DNA of 60,648 bases from Roseiconus nitratireducens (GCF_008629675.1 NZ_VWOX01000025.1:1-60648), one strand, 5' to 3'; positions 26,237-36,179 are shown, counted from the first letter of the stretch. The notes: generated by a model from the letters alone, not told the origin. Numbers and translations are program-made.

Positions 26237-29200
26237 ATGGAACACGAGCGATACAAAGCACTTAGCATTCGACAACCCTGGGCGGAATTGATCCTCCGGG
26301 GCGATAAGTGCGTGGAGTATCGCTCTCAGGCCACCAAGATTCGAGGGACAATCTACATCTATGCGGCACAAGGTCGACCTGACGTTTCGGATGCCGAGGT
26401 TCAAGACGCTGTTGGTCAACCATGGGAGCAACTCGACAAGGGCGTCATCGTTGGAACCGTCGATGTCGTCGGCTGCGATGAAACGGAGTCCGGTTTTGAG
26501 TGGCGATTAGCGAACCCAAAGCGACTTGAAACGCCACTGAAGCCAGACAATCAGCCTCAGCCAGTTTGGTTCAATCCGTTCGATTCAGTCTCGTTGGATG
26601 GCGACACTGAAGCTGGCAACCTTGCCGACGAGCCGATGAACGCATCGACGGGCCACGTCAGTAGTCCGATGTTGCAAATGGGCGGCACGCTCAGTGGTGA
26701 TTGCTGCACCGCCTATCACGCGAAACTATTCGCTCACGAGCTGCTGCGACGTAGTCCGTCGGATAGCGTCGAGCGATTCACAGCCGCGCTGATGGACAGC
26801 CAAGTCGATCTAAACCCACATCAAGTCGATGCGGCTCTATTTGCGTTTCGATCACCGCTCTCGCATGGTGCTATTCTTGCTGACGAAGTTGGTCTCGGCA
26901 AAACCATCGAAGCGGGGATTGTGCTTTCGCAAAAGTGGGCTGAAGGCAAACGCAAAATCCTGATCGTTCTGCCCTCGAGCCTGCGCAAGCAGTGGCACCA
27001 GGAACTGTACGACAAGTTCTATCTGCCCTCACAAATCCTGGAATCAGCTTCCTTCAACAAGGCACAAAAGCAAGGTAAACGAAACCCTTTCGACACGAAC
27101 GAAATCGTTCTTTGTTCCTACCCATTCGCGCGTAACAAAGCGAAGTACCTGGAAGCGATCAAGTGGGATGTTGTCGTGATCGATGAGGCCCATCGCTTGC
27201 GAAATGTCTACAAGACCGGCAACAAGATCGCCCGCCAGTTGCGTTCGGCACTATCTCACGCTCCCAAGCTCTTGCTGACAGCCACACCGCTACAGAACTC
27301 TCTATTGGAACTCTATGGCCTAGTCAGCTTCATCGACGAACACACCTTCGGCGATTTGAAAAGCTTTCGGGCTCAGTTCGCCAGACTCACACCCGGCGAC
27401 AGCTTCGACGATCTGAAAGAACGATTGAGCCTGGTCTGCAAACGCACGCTGCGTCGTCAGGTGCTGGAATACATTCGCTACACGCAGCGCAAGGCACACA
27501 CGCAGGAATTCGTGCCGTCGGCGGAAGAGCAACGGCTTTACGACCTTGTCTCTGACTACCTGCAACGCGACGGACTCAATGCGCTACCATCTAGTCAACG
27601 GGCGTTGATGACGTTGGTGCTGCGCAAGCTCTTGGCATCGTCCACGTTCGCCATCGCCGGCGCTTTGGAATCGCTTACAAATAAGTTGAGGAGATCGCTT
27701 CAAGAGAACGCTTCGCAGAAGAAGCCGCCCGAAGAGATTGAAGAAGACTTTGACGCCTACGACGAACTGTCGGATGAACTCTCAGCCGATGAAGACGATA
27801 CGCCGGAGCCGCTCACGCCAGAACAACGGGCGGCGATTGAGAGCGAAATCGAGGAACTGACCGAGTTCTCGCAACTCGCCCTGCAGATCTCCGAGAATGC
27901 GAAGGGTATGGCGCTACTGGGTGGCTTGGAAATCGGCTTCCGCATGGCCAAGGAACGCGGCGGGGCGGAAAAGGCGATCATCTTCACGGAATCGCGACGC
28001 ACCCAGAACTATTTGCTGCGTCTTCTGTCTGAGAACGGCTACGCCGATCGCATCGTTCTATTCAACGGCAGTAACACCGATCCCAAGTCGCGCGAAATCT
28101 ATGCAGCATGGAAAGAACGCCATGCGGGCACTGACAAGGTCACTGGTTCACGCACCGCCGACACACGAGCCGCGTTGGTCGACTACTTCCGCGACTCGGC
28201 CCAAATCATGATTGCCACCGAGGCGGCAGCCGAAGGGATCAACCTGCAATTCTGTTCTCTTGTGGTGAATTACGATCTCCCGTGGAATCCGCAGCGGATC
28301 GAGCAACGGATTGGACGTTGCCATCGCTATGGCCAGCAACATGACGTGGTGGTCGTCAACTTCCTGAACAAGAACAACGCGGCGGACCAGCGAGTCTACG
28401 AGCTGTTGGCCGAGAAGTTTCAATTGTTCGACGGCGTTTTCGGCGCGAGCGACGAAGTTTTGGGCAGCATCGAGTCCGGCGTCGATTTTGAAAAGCGAAT
28501 CGCCGAGATCTACCAAACCTGCCGCACCAGCGACCAGATTCAAACTTCTTTCGATGAATTGCAACGCGAGCTGGCAGACAAGATCGATGTCAGCATGAAA
28601 GATACCCGCACCAAGTTGCTGGAAAACTTTGATGCAGAGGTTGCCGAAAAGCTTCGTGTCTACAAGGAAGATTCGGCCGCGTCGTTGAATCGGTTCGAGT
28701 CGTTGTTGTGGGACACCACGCGATTCGTACTCGATGGCAAGGCAACGTTTGATTCCAGCAGTCTATCGTTCTGGCTCGACCAGACACCCGTCGAATCGGC
28801 ACCAAGCGGCCGGTATACCTTGCCGAGACGGGATGACTTTGGGCACCACTATCGGTTGCAGCACCCGCTGGCACAGCACGTATTGTCGGTGGCTTCGGAA
28901 TTAGCAACTGATGGCTGTGAGTTGCGATTTGATTACAGCTCGACAGCGCGGAATATCGCTTCATTGGTCCCGCTGGTCGGTTCGGAAGGTGTGCTGGCCA
29001 TTCGACGACTGACGATTACGTCGCTCGATTCAGAAGATCATTTCCTGTTCGCCGGTTTGACCGGCGACGGAACTGAACTGACAGCCGAGCAAGTTCGGCG
29101 GCTGTTCAGCTTGCCAGCCAGCGTTGTTGCAGCAGACGCTATCGATGCTTCGCAAGTCAACGCAAGTCTGGATCGAGCCAAGTCAGTGATCCTTGGTGAA

Positions 29201-29545
29201 GTTTCCGAGCGGAACGCCGATTTCTTCGAAGAAGAGATTGAGAAGCTCAACCGCTGGGCGTCCGATCGACGAGCGACCCTGAAGAACAAACTGAAAGACT
29301 ACGACAGCGAGATTGCGGAATTGAAGAAGCAGGCTCGCACGGCACGCAATCTTCCTGAGAAGCTTGCGATGCAGAAGAAGATTCGTTCGCTCGATAAGAA
29401 ACGCGATGAAGCCTGGAAGGAATACGACGAGGCGGCCCGCGACATCGAGCGACAGAAAGACACCTTGATAGACCGAGTGGAACAGCGGCTTGAGCAAGAG
29501 CTGCACGAAGAAACGCTGTTCACCATTCGTTGGAAGTTAATTTGA
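26237..29545 (+). CDS. ASCH domain-SNF2 helicase fusion, defence-associated
   Basis: 1102 residues from ATG 26237. Residues about 7-125 are an ASCH/PUA-like domain (KALSIRQPWAELILRGDKCVEYRS), which in other proteins binds RNA or modified bases. The rest is a full SNF2-type ATPase: Walker A LADEVGLGKTIEAG near 214-226, VIDEAHRLRN near 313-322, LLTATPLQNS, and the C-terminal RIEQRIGRCHRYGQ. A coiled coil lies near the C-terminus. Helicases of this type pair with DNA methyltransferases in restriction-like or DISARM-like defence systems. A Mod-type fragment follows 32 bases later, which supports that reading. The partner is broken, so the system may be incomplete. Confidence 0.85.
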   Translation: MEHERYKALSIRQPWAELILRGDKCVEYRSQATKIRGTIYIYAAQGRPDVSDAEVQDAVGQPWEQLDKGVIVGTVDVVGCDETESGFEWRLANPKRLETPLKPDNQPQPVWFNPFDSVSLDGDTEAGNLADEPMNASTGHVSSPMLQMGGTLSGDCCTAYHAKLFAHELLRRSPSDSVERFTAALMDSQVDLNPHQVDAALFAFRSPLSHGAILADEVGLGKTIEAGIVLSQKWAEGKRKILIVLPSSLRKQWHQELYDKFYLPSQILESASFNKAQKQGKRNPFDTNEIVLCSYPFARNKAKYLEAIKWDVVVIDEAHRLRNVYKTGNKIARQLRSALSHAPKLLLTATPLQNSLLELYGLVSFIDEHTFGDLKSFRAQFARLTPGDSFDDLKERLSLVCKRTLRRQVLEYIRYTQRKAHTQEFVPSAEEQRLYDLVSDYLQRDGLNALPSSQRALMTLVLRKLLASSTFAIAGALESLTNKLRRSLQENASQKKPPEEIEEDFDAYDELSDELSADEDDTPEPLTPEQRAAIESEIEELTEFSQLALQISENAKGMALLGGLEIGFRMAKERGGAEKAIIFTESRRTQNYLLRLLSENGYADRIVLFNGSNTDPKSREIYAAWKERHAGTDKVTGSRTADTRAALVDYFRDSAQIMIATEAAAEGINLQFCSLVVNYDLPWNPQRIEQRIGRCHRYGQQHDVVVVNFLNKNNAADQRVYELLAEKFQLFDGVFGASDEVLGSIESGVDFEKRIAEIYQTCRTSDQIQTSFDELQRELADKIDVSMKDTRTKLLENFDAEVAEKLRVYKEDSAASLNRFESLLWDTTRFVLDGKATFDSSSLSFWLDQTPVESAPSGRYTLPRRDDFGHHYRLQHPLAQHVLSVASELATDGCELRFDYSSTARNIASLVPLVGSEGVLAIRRLTITSLDSEDHFLFAGLTGDGTELTAEQVRRLFSLPASVVAADAIDASQVNASLDRAKSVILGEVSERNADFFEEEIEKLNRWASDRRATLKNKLKDYDSEIAELKKQARTARNLPEKLAMQKKIRSLDKKRDEAWKEYDEAARDIERQKDTLIDRVEQRLEQELHEETLFTIRWKLI

Positions 29546-29577
29546 TCAAACATGCCAAGTCTGGCAGGATTCATAGC

Positions 29578-30435
29578 ATGACCGAACCTGAAAAATTGCC
29601 CCTAACTTCGATGGATATTGCCGCGCAACGTCGTGATGAACTTAAGGCGTTGTTTCCAAACGTATTCACCGAGACGAAAAACGAAGCGGGCGAACTCATT
29701 GAGAGCGTCGACTTTGAGAAACTGAAGGCGGAACTGGGAACATTCAGCGACATCTTTGAGAACCGACGCGAGCGGTACGGCATGGATTGGCCAGGCAAAA
29801 AAGAAGCAATGAGGTGTGTGCAGCGCCCCGCATTGGGCACGCTACAGCCTGATCTGGACAGGTCCGTTGACTTTCTTACTGCACAGAACGTGTTTGTCGA
29901 AGGTGATAATCTTGAAGTCTTAAAGCTGCTGCAAAAAGCTTATTATGGATCGATTAAGATGATCTACATTGATCCGCCATATAACACGGGCAAACAGTTT
30001 ATCTATCCAGATGATTTCAGCGAGAGCTTAGAAACGTACCTCGCATACTCAGGTCAGGTGAACAGTGAAGGCTACTACGCGGCGTCAAACTTGCGCGTCC
30101 ATCGAACGCAATTTCCGGACACGACACTGGATCAATTCCGCGTTCTGTTTCTAACAACCAACGACTATCGCGTCCGTAAGACTGCGGAAGAGATGAACAG
30201 CAGGCCCGGTAACGAGCTGTGGCTGATGATGAATCAACGACGCATTTCCGCTGGAGATTTTTTCAGCGGCCCGCATGCACTGGACAGCACCGGCGAGTAT
30301 GGGCCGTTACTCACTGGCTTACCGAATATTGTTGCTTCGAACGAAGCAGCCAACCGACCACATGATGCTTGTCACTCTCAATCGATTGCCGTCAGGGGGC
30401 AGTCGAAAGCGAGTCATGCGTGTGGAACTTCGTGA
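29578..30435 (+). pseudogene. truncated Mod-type DNA methyltransferase fused to foreign C-terminus
   Basis: 285 residues from ATG 29578. The first 160 or so are the N-terminus of a type III Mod-like adenine methyltransferase, with FVEGDNLEVLKLL and the catalytic motif IDPPYNTGKQF (DPPY 132-135). After YLAYSGQV the expected sequence is lost and the AdoMet motif that should follow is absent. The continuation (HRTQFPDTTLDQFRVLFLTTNDYRVRKTAEEM and what follows) instead resembles the C-terminal part of replication-relaxation proteins of mobile elements. The frame is open through the junction near 30060-30080, so a deletion probably joined two genes. The product cannot be a working methyltransferase. 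Confidence 0.75.
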
Positions 30436-30475
30436 TCGCACTTGCGATCGTTTCAATTTCATTCCCCCTTTAACT

Positions 30476-30751
30476 ATGGCTGACACATCATCCAACAAAC
30501 CGTCTACTGAACCGATCAAAGTCTTTCGTGCCACTGGCATGAGCGTCGCAGTTTTTGCCAACACGGCAGACGATGGTCGCACGTTCTACAAGTTAACGGC
30601 ACAGCGTATTTATCGCGGCGGCGATAACAAGTTTCGCACCAGTAACAGTTTCTCCGTCGGCGAACTGCCTCAGTTGATCTTGTTGCTTCACCGTGCCTGG
30701 GCGTTTGCCAGCGACTTGGAAGAAGATGCGAAGGCACCAGCGGAGAAGTAA
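30476..30751 (+). CDS. small mobile-element protein, paralogue A
   Basis: 91 residues from ATG 30476. The core (IKVFRATGMSVAVFANTADDGRTFYKLTAQRIYRGGDNKF) then leads into FSVGELPQLILLLHRAW. A second copy of the same fold lies at 30988-31266. The strand-rich pattern ending in a helix resembles small single-strand DNA-binding proteins, but no family is certain. It probably belongs to the integrative element. Confidence 0.65.
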   Translation: MADTSSNKPSTEPIKVFRATGMSVAVFANTADDGRTFYKLTAQRIYRGGDNKFRTSNSFSVGELPQLILLLHRAWAFASDLEEDAKAPAEK

Positions 30752-30987
30752 GTCGAGTATGTGAGCGAGTCTCGTCCCTGACCGAGGCTCGCTCAGCGAG
30801 CGTATCACCAAATGGCATTGAACAGAGTGACTGTGCCTGCTCATCGCAGCAGTGCCCGTCGGATTGCCTTGCCGGATCAACACCCATTGTTTCATCGAGC
30901 AGCACCCATTTTGTGCCTGCCCGATCTTGGATGAGTTTCACCTGACCAATACATGGTCAGTTTCTCTTATTGAAGCAAAGGGTCGTC

Positions 30988-31266
30988 ATGAATCGTCAGA
31001 AACCAGAACAAGTCTTTCGTATCGGCGCAGTCAGCGGCAGCATTTTCGCTCGCAAGATTGAGAAGGCCGGAGAGCCAGATCGGATCGTTCGCAGCGTGAA
31101 TCTTCAGAAACGCTACCGCGACGGCGAAGGCTATAAGTTCAGTTCGTCGTTTGGGCTCAATGAGTTACCCCAAGCAATTGAGGTGCTGCGATTATCGCTT
31201 GGCTACGTGGCCAATGCCGAAGCCTCCGTTGCGTCCCAAAACGATGACTTCGACGCGGACTTCTAG
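30988..31266 (+). CDS. small mobile-element protein, paralogue B
   Basis: 92 residues from ATG 30988. It aligns by eye with the protein at 30476-30751: VFRIGAVSGSIFARKIE, then SVNLQKRYRDGEGYKFSSSF and LNELPQAIEVLRLSLGY. Tandem paralogues of this size are common next to integrases in planctomycete elements, but the function is unknown to me. Confidence 0.65.
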   Translation: MNRQKPEQVFRIGAVSGSIFARKIEKAGEPDRIVRSVNLQKRYRDGEGYKFSSSFGLNELPQAIEVLRLSLGYVANAEASVASQNDDFDADF

Positions 31267-31396
31267 TTCGCGTGCCCGCTCACCTGTGTTTCTCTCGCTG
31301 CTCGCTTGGTTGCGGACAGCCGAGGGCGAGAGTCACGCACGGTGGTTGGTTGCGATCGGATCGCAACCGTTTTTCATTTCTTTCCCCTAACCCAAA

Positions 31397-31849
31397 ATGG
31401 CAACACGATCATTTATCGCTCGAAAAACAAGTAACGGCTATGAAGGCTGCTACTGTCACTGGGATGGTTATCCCGAAGGTGTTGGTAAAACACTTGCTGA
31501 ACATTACCTAGATGAAGGCAAGCTCACCTACCTACTTAGCTTCGGTGATATATCATCCTTGGGACCGAATATCGGCTGGCAACATGATTTCGACCAGCGT
31601 GACGATTTCGGATCCACGACGTTTTATGGGCGAGACCGAGGCGAAACTGGACCTGGTATTCAGACCAAGTACTACCGCAAACTGCAAGCGTTGCTCAAAG
31701 CAGCAGCGAATATGGGATGCGAGTTCGTGTACTTGTACGATGCTGGCCGCTGGAAGGTGGCGAGCCGCGGACTTCAGTTTTTCGGAATGAACGATGGCGA
31801 CAAGTTCTCGCGATTTGAGCAACTAGAAGCTCACGTGGTCTTGTCGTAA
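31397..31849 (+). CDS. hypothetical protein, mobile-element associated
   Basis: 150 residues. The start RSFIARKTSNGYEGCYCHWDGYPEGVGKTLAEHY reads like a small phage or plasmid family that keeps a GYPEGVG loop. The remainder is aromatic and acidic, without catalytic motifs I know. It lies in the same-strand series of small genes leading to the integrase. Confidence 0.65.
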   Translation: MATRSFIARKTSNGYEGCYCHWDGYPEGVGKTLAEHYLDEGKLTYLLSFGDISSLGPNIGWQHDFDQRDDFGSTTFYGRDRGETGPGIQTKYYRKLQALLKAAANMGCEFVYLYDAGRWKVASRGLQFFGMNDGDKFSRFEQLEAHVVLS

Positions 31850-32110
31850 CTGCCTACTAAGACGTTGGAATGCTTCAGTCCAGCGACCGCAATTGCTGGG
31901 CGGAGTCTTCCGCGTCTGAAGCTGTGTGTATTCGACCGCACCACTTGCCCCGTGCAATGGACGTCGTTGTCCGCAGTCGTAATTCGTTTCGGCCACCTGG
32001 TTGAAGCTCTCTTTCAGAACATTCCCTTTCTCCCGGAGTGTTCTCTCGTTTTTTGCGTGACCGAGCCTCTGCCGGTCACATTCTATCCATTAAAAAAGAG
32101 AGTGATAACG

Positions 32111-32329
32111 ATGAAGGTCGTCATACATGGTTGGCAAAAGAAAGGCTCCTGCGTGTGGTGCCAACGCGAGAAGGAAGTGGTGAAGAGCAGTTTCCAGGAC
32201 CGCATTCTTACGAATGCACTTCTTTGCTGGAAGTGTTTGGCAACGGTTGTGCGGGTGCAGTCACAGGGTCAGCAGGCCGAGACGAATGAATCCGACGCGA
32301 GTGCTACTGAGGCGACGAAAGAAAGCTAA
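32111..32329 (+). CDS. small zinc-ribbon-like protein
   Basis: 72 residues from ATG 32111, with two CxxC pairs (CVWCQREKE and LLCWKCLATVV) that could hold one zinc, followed by an acidic low-complexity tail. The 260 bases upstream hold no gene I can support. Probably a mobile-element accessory protein; function unknown. Confidence 0.55.
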   Translation: MKVVIHGWQKKGSCVWCQREKEVVKSSFQDRILTNALLCWKCLATVVRVQSQGQQAETNESDASATEATKES

Positions 32330-32428
32330 CTGAGTTACTTGTTTTCTGCCCAACCGATGCCGTGGTCATCTGCCACGATTCCCACGGCATCTCATTCCAC
32401 TTCCTCATTTCTTGCCTGGATTCTCGCA

Positions 32429-32647
32429 ATGCCTCACATCACTTCGGGCGTGATCCATGCCCACGAAGCATACAGCAAACAAATGGTGCTCCAACGTCTA
32501 GGGATTTCTCAGAAGTTCTGAGATAAGCTATTGGACGATGGACTGCCCTACACCATTGTTGGTCACTCGCGTTGGGTGACCGGGCAAGCTCTCATCGAGC
32601 ATCTCAATCGGAACGCAGAAAAGAAAGGAGAACCCATTGATCTTTGA
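32429..32647 (+). pseudogene. excisionase-like gene with one in-frame stop
   Basis: The frame from ATG 32429 reads MVLQRLGISQKF, then TGA at 32519-32521, then DKLLDDGLPYTIVGHSRWVTGQALIEHLN and a natural stop at 32645. The parts together are a compact helix-turn-helix protein of excisionase type, and the broken codon sits where relatives would be expected to carry Trp (TGG). It is 22 bases before the integrase, the usual excisionase position. A single point mutation, or a sequencing error, would explain it. Without it the element may not excise. Confidence 0.65.
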
Positions 32648-32669
32648 AAATTAGCGAAAGGAGAACGCC

Positions 32670-34322
32670 ATGCCCAGAAAACCGGAACTTGGCAACGTGC
32701 AGGTCTATCCCAATCGTCCTCTCACCGAGAGGGATACAACGGGATACGTCTTGCAGTTTTATTGTCCGATCCGTGGCAAGCGGATTCGTCGAAGCTGCGG
32801 TACTCGTGACCGCAGAGAAGCTCGCAGCGTGATGCGTGAATGCAGCAGGCGATTGCTTGATGGCAGTTACGTTCGGTCTGGCGGAGCGATAACCGCGCTC
32901 GATGAACAGTCGCGGCCGACCGTGGCTGACGCGGCGATTTCATCGGGGCCAAATTGTGAAACAGACGAGAAGTCTTGGGAGTGGTGTTACCAAAAGTACC
33001 GTCACTTTCGCACCTCGCGAACCAAGAAAGACACCTTCAAGCATTCTCGGTCGCGATTGGGAATTGCCGAACGGATCTTTCAGGGCTACTTCGATGATCG
33101 GGGTGGTAACGGAAAGCTTCTTGTAAAAGACGTGATGACGCTGGAAATGGTCGAGTACCTGCAAGAGCGATTGTTGGCCGGAGACGAATGTCGCTATGAC
33201 TCGCGTTCTCCCAATACGGTCAACAGCATGACTGCTAGCGTGATGGCGTTTGTTCGCTTTTACGCCAAGCGGGAATGGATCGACCGGGTGCCCGATGTTG
33301 AACGACTAAGCGTCGACGACGTGATGAAAGGTCGCCCCATCACTGGGGAGGAGTTTGATCGCATGCTTGCCGTGACCCACAAAGTCGTCGGTAAGGATGA
33401 AACAGCGGCTTGGCAATTTGCATTGCGAGTTGTTTGGTTTAGCGGATTCCGTGTCGGTGACCTGATGGATTTTCACTGGGAAGATGAACGGCATATTCGA
33501 CCGGTCTGGCCGAAACAGTCAGGAGTGTTTCCTACCATCACGGTTCCCTCTTCTCAGAAGAACGGTAAGGTTCAAGAAATCCCCATGCTTCCCGAGCTGG
33601 ACGAATTCTTGAGCCAAGTTCCCGAGGGCCAGCGAACGGGCTGGATTGTCGATCCTTCACCCTTGCATTGTCAGGTTAAGGGTGTCGCTGTCTGGTTTCA
33701 GCCGTGCCGTGATGACTTGCGGGCGTGGGCCAAGCGATACAGCAACCTTGAGATCGCCGCCGCGTGCGGCGTGACCGAGACGACGGTTCGCAATTGGCTT
33801 AAGAGAATGAAAATCCGGCGGAGCCGTGAATTCAAAGTGTCCACCGGCTCGATTCCAGCAGAGGCGATTGCCGAAGCCAGGAGTCGTTCCGAACGAGGCA
33901 CGGGAAGTGTTGTGACGCCACGATCACAGCGACTGACCAAAGACCGAGTGGGCCGCATCATCGCTTTAATCGGCGAGGAAGCGGGTGTGGTGGTTCGGAC
34001 AGAGGATGAACGAACCAGTACGCGGGTAAAGGACGCCAGTGCTCACGACATTCGTCGCGGCTGTGCCCAGCGTCTCATCAACGCAGGGGTATCAGCAGAG
34101 ACGCTCAAGGTCGTGATGCGGCACGCAGACTTTGCCACCACCGAGAAGTACTACGGCGCGACGCGGTCGGCTCAGGCTGCCGCCAGCGAAGTACGTCAAA
34201 AGATGACCGCTGAAGCACCTACGGATGCATTAGTGGGTCGATTAGTGGGTCGAAAAGAAAAAGCTCCCGAGCTGAATGCTGAGGAGCTTTTGAAGCTAAA
34301 GGCTTTGCTTGAAAGGCTTTAA
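32670..34322 (+). CDS. int: tyrosine recombinase / integrase with embedded helix-turn-helix
   Basis: 550 residues, longer than usual for this family. An AAGGAG sequence precedes ATG 32670. The catalytic residues are R261 (SGFRVGDL), H459 and R462 (HDIRRGC), H485 (MRHADF) and a Tyr at 494 or 495 (TEKYYG). Between the first Arg and the HxxR, at about 350-383, sits an extra helix-turn-helix (LRAWAKRYSNLEIAAACGVTETTVRNWLKR), which is unusual. The stop lies 5 bases from the 3' end of tRNA-Arg, so the tRNA is the likely attachment site. Confidence 0.9.
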   Translation: MPRKPELGNVQVYPNRPLTERDTTGYVLQFYCPIRGKRIRRSCGTRDRREARSVMRECSRRLLDGSYVRSGGAITALDEQSRPTVADAAISSGPNCETDEKSWEWCYQKYRHFRTSRTKKDTFKHSRSRLGIAERIFQGYFDDRGGNGKLLVKDVMTLEMVEYLQERLLAGDECRYDSRSPNTVNSMTASVMAFVRFYAKREWIDRVPDVERLSVDDVMKGRPITGEEFDRMLAVTHKVVGKDETAAWQFALRVVWFSGFRVGDLMDFHWEDERHIRPVWPKQSGVFPTITVPSSQKNGKVQEIPMLPELDEFLSQVPEGQRTGWIVDPSPLHCQVKGVAVWFQPCRDDLRAWAKRYSNLEIAAACGVTETTVRNWLKRMKIRRSREFKVSTGSIPAEAIAEARSRSERGTGSVVTPRSQRLTKDRVGRIIALIGEEAGVVVRTEDERTSTRVKDASAHDIRRGCAQRLINAGVSAETLKVVMRHADFATTEKYYGATRSAQAAASEVRQKMTAEAPTDALVGRLVGRKEKAPELNAEELLKLKALLERL

Positions 34323-34325
34323 GTA

Positions 34326-34401
<76 letters not shown>

Positions 34402-34556
34402 TTGGGTGAGATCGGACAGTGTAGCAGTGGCGACGCGTGCTGCAAGGGCTGATTGAGACTCGTCGCGGCTCGGTCAGGTTCGCCCGGTTTCTCTCGGATT
34501 GTGCTTGTTCGGTCGCTTCCTTCGGCCGGCTTGACACTTTCCTGAACGATGCCAAT

Positions 34557-35945
34557 TTAAAACGGGTTTTCCCCCTCGTACGTGCCGGCGGGGACCGTCC
34601 GCGGGGCCGCGTCCTCCGAGTCGTCACCGGTGAACGTCACGTCACCGACGCAGGCGATCCCCGAAGCTAACTTTAAATTCCCCGTCACCGTCAAACTGTC
34701 ACACTGCCGCAGCGAAGGTGCCGCTTCCACCCGGGCTTCCAGATCGGCGATCTTCTTGAAGTACCGGTCGTCCAGCTTCACCGTCGGTGGCACCGATTCT
34801 CGCTCGGCGATCAATCCCACCGACGCGTCCTGGCGGACTTCGTAGGCGTCGGAACGAACCGCCAACAGGTCTCCCGTCGTCTTGACCGGCGCGAACCGCG
34901 ACCGGGGAACACGGATCGCATCGGTGTTGGGCAACGCTTCGATCGCCGCCCCCATCGCGGTCTCCAACTGGTACACCGGCGTGGAATCGGAATCCTTCGG
35001 ATCGACCGTCTTGCGGTTGGTGATCGTCGGCAATGAAATCACACCGTCGTTGGCATCCATGAACTCCGAAATGGCTTGCAAGTCCAACCACAAGTTGTTG
35101 GTGTTGAAGTAGCGGTAGCGCGTCACGTCCTGAAACTGCTGTTCTTCCTCGGGGTGACACTGGGCCTTTTCACGCAACAGCAATCCGCCGCTTTTGGAAC
35201 GCGCCAAGTGTCCGCCTTTGCGATCGGCCGCCGTCCGGTCGGCGACTTCCATCAAAAAGGATTTGCCGCTTTTGACGAAGTGGCCCAGGATCGACAGGTC
35301 CAATGTGGCCCCCAGGTTGTCCGCGTTGGACACGAACACGTAACGACGGCCTTGAGAGAGCAAACGCTCCAGCGTTCCGCTGGTGACCAATGCCGCGTAG
35401 ATGTCCCCGTGCCCCGGCGGGCACCATTGCAAATCCGGATCGGCTGACCACTCGACCGGTAGCATTGTTTGGGCATCGATTTTGGGGACTTGGTGCTGCA
35501 GAAACGTCAGCACCTCCACCGAGTCCTGTCCGCTAGCCTGGATCGCCTGGTCGGTCTGCTCCTGCGTCGAAAAACTGTTCATCAACACCAACGGAACCGA
35601 AAGCTGGTTCGCTTGGCGGAGAATCAAATCCAAAAACGTGTCGTCCCCCCGCACCGGCAACAACGATTTCGGTCCCGCCAGCCCCATGCTGGTGCCCAAC
35701 CCGCCGTTCAACTTCAGCACGGCGACGGAGCTGAGATGGTCTTTGCCAACTTGAGCAAGGGATTCGTCCAGTTGCTCCGCGTCGGTGACATCCTTCGCCG
35801 GTTCGATCTCGCTCTCACGCAGGTACGACTCGTCGCCGCTGCACAGGTTTTCGTAGTGCCGTTTGAACAACCGCACGACGATGTCGGGCGATCCGGCCTG
35901 GGCGAGCTTGGACTGGACGGATTCCCAATTCGATGCGATGGACAT
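34557..35945 (-). CDS. UTP-glucose-1-phosphate uridylyltransferase, eukaryotic type
   Basis: 462 residues. The nucleotide-binding loop LKLNGGLGTSMG (78-88) and GPKSLLPV place it in the UDPGP family seen mainly in eukaryotes rather than the bacterial GalU family. Further marks are PPGHGDIYAAL, VSNADNLGAT and the GGHLARSKSGGL region. It makes UDP-glucose for glycans. Many planctomycetes carry this form. It begins the GC-rich chromosomal region right of the tRNA. Confidence 0.9.
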   Translation of the reverse strand: MSIASNWESVQSKLAQAGSPDIVVRLFKRHYENLCSGDESYLRESEIEPAKDVTDAEQLDESLAQVGKDHLSSVAVLKLNGGLGTSMGLAGPKSLLPVRGDDTFLDLILRQANQLSVPLVLMNSFSTQEQTDQAIQASGQDSVEVLTFLQHQVPKIDAQTMLPVEWSADPDLQWCPPGHGDIYAALVTSGTLERLLSQGRRYVFVSNADNLGATLDLSILGHFVKSGKSFLMEVADRTAADRKGGHLARSKSGGLLLREKAQCHPEEEQQFQDVTRYRYFNTNNLWLDLQAISEFMDANDGVISLPTITNRKTVDPKDSDSTPVYQLETAMGAAIEALPNTDAIRVPRSRFAPVKTTGDLLAVRSDAYEVRQDASVGLIAERESVPPTVKLDDRYFKKIADLEARVEAAPSLRQCDSLTVTGNLKLASGIACVGDVTFTGDDSEDAAPRTVPAGTYEGENPF

Positions 35946-36179
35946 GATGAACGCTGCGTCTTTGGGGCAAAAATGCGGGGGAAGCGGTTCCAGCAGTTTC
36001 GCCGAAGCGGCCTCGTTCGCAAACCGGGGGGCCGAAAGCGAAACGGAATTTCGCCGGACCGCCGCCCTTAGAAGGCGATTACGAATGGAACTGATACTTC
36101 AAATCGTCGTCGTTGGGTGTGCGCGAAAGAAAGGTGATCGCCAATTGGACTTGGCAGACGTGACGCTTGACTTGAAGTT

